Below, piece by piece: positions 13,678-16,154 of a stretch of 16,154 nucleotides of DNA. How positions within the stretch are numbered: position 1 is the first letter of the stretch; each line of letters begins with the position of its first letter. The position numbers were made by a program, and so were the translations under genes. The notes below the pieces were generated by a model. It ran no database searches. It was not told the origin of the DNA and saw only the letters and a list, made by a program, of their open reading frames with translations. The stretch is from JAAEQD01 sp964521815. GTDB lineage: Bacteria; Zixibacteria; MSB-5A5; UBA10806; 4484-95. Location of the stretch: assembly GCA_964521815.1 (NCBI GenBank), contig CAZFSN010000051.1, positions 1-16,154 of the forward strand, given 5' to 3'.

Positions 13678-15387
13678 TCAGGAGGTTGCCGCTTTCTCCG
13701 CATCCAAACGTTTCTTAATTATAGTTTGTTCAATTATTCCTATAATACTAAACATTGCCCAATAAAGCACTAAACCTGATGGCCAGCCCGCGAATAGAAA
13801 GGTAAATACAACCGGCATTATATAGACCATCATCTTCTGCTTGGGATCGGTAATAGTCATTTTCTGTTGGAGAAACATAGCCAAACCCATGATAATTACC
13901 AGTACATAATAAGGGTCTTTCTGAGAAAGATCGGTAATCCAGAAAACAAAACCGGCCGCCCGCAATTCGATCGAATTGCGCAGAACCGAAAACATCGCCC
14001 AGAAAATCGGCAGTTGTACCAGAAGCGGTAAGCATGAACCGAATGGATTGACGCCGTACTCTTTATATAACTTCATTGTCTCAGCGTTCATTTTCTGCGG
14101 CTCGTTTTTGAATTTCTCTTTGATTTCCTGCATTTTCGGTTGTAATTCTTTCATTTTCATCATCGATGTGGAGCTTTTACGGGTGAGCGGCCAGAAAACT
14201 ACTTTCATCAAGATAGAAAATATGATTATTACTACGCCGTAATTGAAAAGAACCGAATGCAATTGTCTGAATATCCAGAGAATACCGATAGCGAAAGGCC
14301 GGAAACCTTTCCAACCCATATCGACTAATTTAGTGAGATTGAAGCCTATTTTATCCAGACGGTAATAATCGAGCGGGCCGGAATAGATATGGAATTCGTT
14401 GTCGAATTGATTACCGGTCAAATTGAAAGTGATTCCAACGCCGAATTTTTTCCAGGTATGACGTTTGCCCTGAGAATCGAATAAATCAGCCTGATCGCCA
14501 ATTACCAGTATTTCCGACCCCAGTTTATTTTGCGCGATTATCGCGTTAGTGAAATATTTCGAACGATTGGCCACCCATCTGCAGCTGCCGCTGGTTGTCA
14601 GCCGCAATTTGCCGTCTTTTAAATCGTTATTCTCGACAACCTCATCTCCCATGTCGTAAAAGCCGGCGAATTTGCCGATGTCTTCCTTGTAGTCTTTCTC
14701 GGTGGGCAGGTTCGGTGCCAGCCAGCCGAGGGTTACTTTCTTGGTAAAACCAAACGCCTCGGGTTTATCGATATGCAATCTTAAGCCGATATCATAACCT
14801 CGCGCCCTGAACGTGTAATCCTTGCGCACCGAAGCGCCGCTGGAATCGGTAAATACAAAGGAAACAGTTTGAGGTTCATCGCCTTTGTACAATTGAATAT
14901 CACTGCCCTCGATTTTGAAAGCCAGATTGTTAATCGGGAAAATTTTGTCTTCGACGCCCAGTGTCAATGCTCCCATAGCCGGCCAAGGGTTTAGATCGGG
15001 ATAAGTTACCATCTGAACCAGAGAGTCGCCATCATGGCCGTTTTCGACAAAATATTTTTTTAATTTCAATGACTTTATCAGACCGCCATAGGATGATAAT
15101 TTCGCGATAACATCTTCGGTTTCAACAGTAATCAGCTTTTCGGGCTGAACGGGCACAGATGCCATGACAGGTTGTTTGGCCATTTCAACGGGGGCAGTTT
15201 TAGCGGCAGTTATAGCCGTATCAGTCATTACCGGCTGCTGATAAAGCGTATCTTTAGGCTCAACTTGTTCCTGAGCTTGTTGTTCGGGCGGCTTTACCAC
15301 CTCTTTGTGAAATAGCTTATTCCACTGAGGCCAGAGAAACAGGATTAATAAGATAAATAAAAAGCCGATTATCGATTTTTTGTCCAT
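13678..15387 (-). CDS. yidC: Membrane protein insertase YidC (Gram-negative long form)
   Basis: The product is a 569-residue inner-membrane insertase/chaperone that places proteins in the membrane alone or with SecYEG. TM1 is at about 5-22 (SIIGFLFILLILFLWPQW). A Pro/Gln-rich linker follows at about 30-85, then a periplasmic beta-sandwich domain at about 88-340. The conserved insertase core with four or five helices spans about 362-555. The core signature is clear: WPLTRKSSTSMMKMKELQPK (399-418), YGVNPFGSCLPLLVQLPIF (444-462), IMPVVFTFLFAGWPSGLVLY (523-542). By alignment, Lys395 (LMKVVFWPL) takes the place of the hydrophilic-groove arginine (R366 in E. coli), so the positive charge is kept. 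The C-terminus is short and has no long basic tail. The gene starts 6 bp after yidD, with TAGG about 8 nt before the ATG. The large periplasmic domain marks a Gram-negative cell envelope. Confidence 0.97.
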   Translation of the reverse strand: MDKKSIIGFLFILLILFLWPQWNKLFHKEVVKPPEQQAQEQVEPKDTLYQQPVMTDTAITAAKTAPVEMAKQPVMASVPVQPEKLITVETEDVIAKLSSYGGLIKSLKLKKYFVENGHDGDSLVQMVTYPDLNPWPAMGALTLGVEDKIFPINNLAFKIEGSDIQLYKGDEPQTVSFVFTDSSGASVRKDYTFRARGYDIGLRLHIDKPEAFGFTKKVTLGWLAPNLPTEKDYKEDIGKFAGFYDMGDEVVENNDLKDGKLRLTTSGSCRWVANRSKYFTNAIIAQNKLGSEILVIGDQADLFDSQGKRHTWKKFGVGITFNLTGNQFDNEFHIYSGPLDYYRLDKIGFNLTKLVDMGWKGFRPFAIGILWIFRQLHSVLFNYGVVIIIFSILMKVVFWPLTRKSSTSMMKMKELQPKMQEIKEKFKNEPQKMNAETMKLYKEYGVNPFGSCLPLLVQLPIFWAMFSVLRNSIELRAAGFVFWITDLSQKDPYYVLVIIMGLAMFLQQKMTITDPKQKMMVYIMPVVFTFLFAGWPSGLVLYWAMFSIIGIIEQTIIKKRLDAEKAATS

Positions 15388-15393
15388 ATATAC

Positions 15394-15618
15394 CTACTGT
15401 TTAACCGGGTCATGTCCGCCCTTGCTCCAGGGATTACATCTCAATATGCGCCAGGCGCCCAGACCGATACCCTTAATTGCTCCATGAGTTAATATCGCCT
15501 GACGGGTGTACTCCGAGCACGAGGGATAGTATCTGCAACTATTAGGCAAAAGCGGGCTTAGGGCAAACTGATAAATCTTGATAATAAAAGCCAATATCTT
15601 CGCGGGCAATTTTCTCAT
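15394..15618 (-). CDS. yidD: Membrane protein insertion efficiency factor YidD
   Basis: This is a small (74-residue) amphipathic membrane-associated protein that aids YidC-dependent insertion. The family pattern is complete: an N-terminal amphipathic helix (about 5-24), then SCRYYPSCSEY (27-37) with Cys28 and Cys34, then AWRILRCNPWSKGGHDPV (55-72) with Cys61. The ATG overlaps the rnpA stop by ATGA, giving translational coupling, and yidC starts 6 bp downstream. Length is normal for the family. Confidence 0.96.
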   Translation of the reverse strand: MRKLPAKILAFIIKIYQFALSPLLPNSCRYYPSCSEYTRQAILTHGAIKGIGLGAWRILRCNPWSKGGHDPVKQ

Positions 15619-15965
15619 TTGATCTTAGCCACAAGCTCCCTTAAAATTGCAATTAGGTTTTTTTCTTGTGCCGGCGCCTGAAATATCTTGATTAAAATCC
15701 ATCGCTTTTCCGGCCAAAGGTTTTTATTTTGCCTGAGAAACTCCCTGATCAGACGCCTTATCCGATTGCGCGTAACGGCCTTGCCGGCTTTACGCGAAAT
15801 GCTTATCCCGAACCGGGTCGTGTCGCTGTTGATATAGCTTATACCGACCGAGTCCATCGAGAGTTTCAGGCCTTTCAGGGCCGTAGTCTTTAGCGCGGTC
15901 CGTCCGCCCAGACGGCATGCCCGGGGAAAATTATTCGTCTGAGACAGTGAGTCTTTTCCGTCCAT
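15615..15965 (-). CDS. rnpA: Ribonuclease P protein component RnpA
   Basis: The product is a 116-residue basic protein subunit of RNase P, which cleaves the 5' leader from tRNA precursors together with the RnpB RNA (not in this window). The RNR signature is at about 58-75 (RKAGKAVTRNRIRRLIRE). The preceding strands (VGISYINSDTTRFGISIS) and RWILI with the C-terminal helix fit the family fold. The family-like part begins at about FPRACRLGGR (13-22); residues 1-12 are an extension. The only plausible start, ATG at 15965, lies inside rpmH, so the two genes overlap by 35 bp in different frames. A Shine-Dalgarno is not evident, which fits translation by ribosomes finishing rpmH. The stop overlaps the yidD ATG. 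Confidence 0.94.
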   Translation of the reverse strand: MDGKDSLSQTNNFPRACRLGGRTALKTTALKGLKLSMDSVGISYINSDTTRFGISISRKAGKAVTRNRIRRLIREFLRQNKNLWPEKRWILIKIFQAPAQEKNLIAILRELVAKIK

Positions 15966-16074
15966 GAGCGCGCCGTCTTTTCAGTATGTTGCGGCCCGAC
16001 TTGGTCGACATCCGCTTGCGAAAGCCGTGATCGTTGACTCTTTTTCTGTTCGATGGTTGAAACGTTCTTTTCAT
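15931..16074 (-). CDS. rpmH: 50S ribosomal protein L34
   Basis: This is a 47-residue, strongly basic ribosomal protein of the large subunit. The translated sequence starts MKRTFQPSNRKRVNDHGFRK and goes on RMSTKSGRNILKRRRAHGRK, a textbook L34 (KRTFQPSNRKR, HGFRKRM, GRNILKRRR-GRKRL). AGG lies 9 nt before the ATG at 16074. The last 35 bp overlap the 5' end of rnpA in another frame. It is the first gene after the promoter at 16112-16139 and is too short for a simple ORF length filter. Confidence 0.97.
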   Translation of the reverse strand: MKRTFQPSNRKRVNDHGFRKRMSTKSGRNILKRRRAHGRKRLTVSDE

Positions 16075-16111
16075 CTATCTACCTACTTTTCTATTTCCAA
16101 GACAGATTTTT

Positions 16112-16139
16112 AATATAACCTTATATTATTCAGGGTCAA
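16112..16139 (-). promoter_or_regulatory. Sigma70-like promoter of rpmH-rnpA-yidD-yidC
   Basis: On the minus strand, TTGACC (16134-16139) is separated by 16 bp from TATATT (16112-16117), close to TTGACA/TATAAT. The -10 is 37 bp upstream of the rpmH start codon, leaving a leader of about 30 nt. No other gene starts in the 80 bp before the window edge. Confidence 0.7.
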
Positions 16140-16154
16140 GGAAAAAAAGAGGAG

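Noticed and set aside
1..16154. CRISPR arrays, tRNA or rRNA genes, insertion sequences
   Set aside because: I found no regularly spaced repeats, no cloverleaf with conserved tRNA arms, no rRNA sequence and no transposase reading frame.

Overview
The window reads as part of a chromosome from an uncultured Gram-negative bacterium, most likely of the FCB-type candidate phyla (Zixibacteria or a relative). Three things suggest this. YidC is the long Gram-negative form with a periplasmic domain. A 1519-residue secreted gingipain-type protease ends in the 'QNYPNPFNP...G-Y-Y-K' sorting/FlgD-like domain typical of those phyla. The housekeeping cluster lies in origin-proximal order. The phylum is an inference; nothing here proves it. 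A run of exactly 100 N at 5943-6042 is a scaffold gap, so linkage between the left block (1-5942) and the right block (6043-16154) rests on the assembly.

Left block. Positions 1-840 are strikingly AT-rich (about a quarter G+C by eye, against about half in the next gene). They carry the 3' end of one plus-strand gene followed 13 bp later by a YwgA/DUF4065-like gene, a probable acquired gene pair. A terminator at 845-872 ends the convergent minus-strand gene for a multidomain C25 cysteine protease (898-5457). About 440 bp of non-coding DNA follows up to the gap and holds a strong hairpin (5869-5900) that may be a dispersed repeat.

Right block. Everything is on the minus strand. Read in transcription order it is rpmH, rnpA, yidD, yidC, mnmE, [candidate oriC], mnmG, rsmG, [parS], parA, parB, an M23 endopeptidase gene, a bactofilin gene, and an unknown two-helix membrane protein gene. 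The genes are tightly packed, with ATGA overlaps at rnpA/yidD, parA/parB and parB/M23, abutting mnmG/rsmG, and rpmH overlapping rnpA by 35 bp. A sigma70-like promoter precedes rpmH and another precedes parA.

How it fits together. RnpA, L34, YidD and YidC serve RNA processing, ribosomes and membrane insertion. MnmE and MnmG form the tRNA wobble-uridine modification complex, and RsmG methylates 16S rRNA. ParA, ParB and two perfect 16-bp parS palindromes (9723-9738 between rsmG and parA, and 11680-11695 inside the mnmG coding sequence) form a chromosome segregation system. Three helically phased DnaA boxes followed by an AT-rich stretch between mnmG and mnmE (12102-12223) look like the replication origin, about 0.4 kb from the nearer parS. 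The parAB operon runs by translational overlap into a membrane-anchored cell-wall hydrolase and a bactofilin, which suggests that origin segregation and local cell-wall/cytoskeletal organisation are co-expressed.
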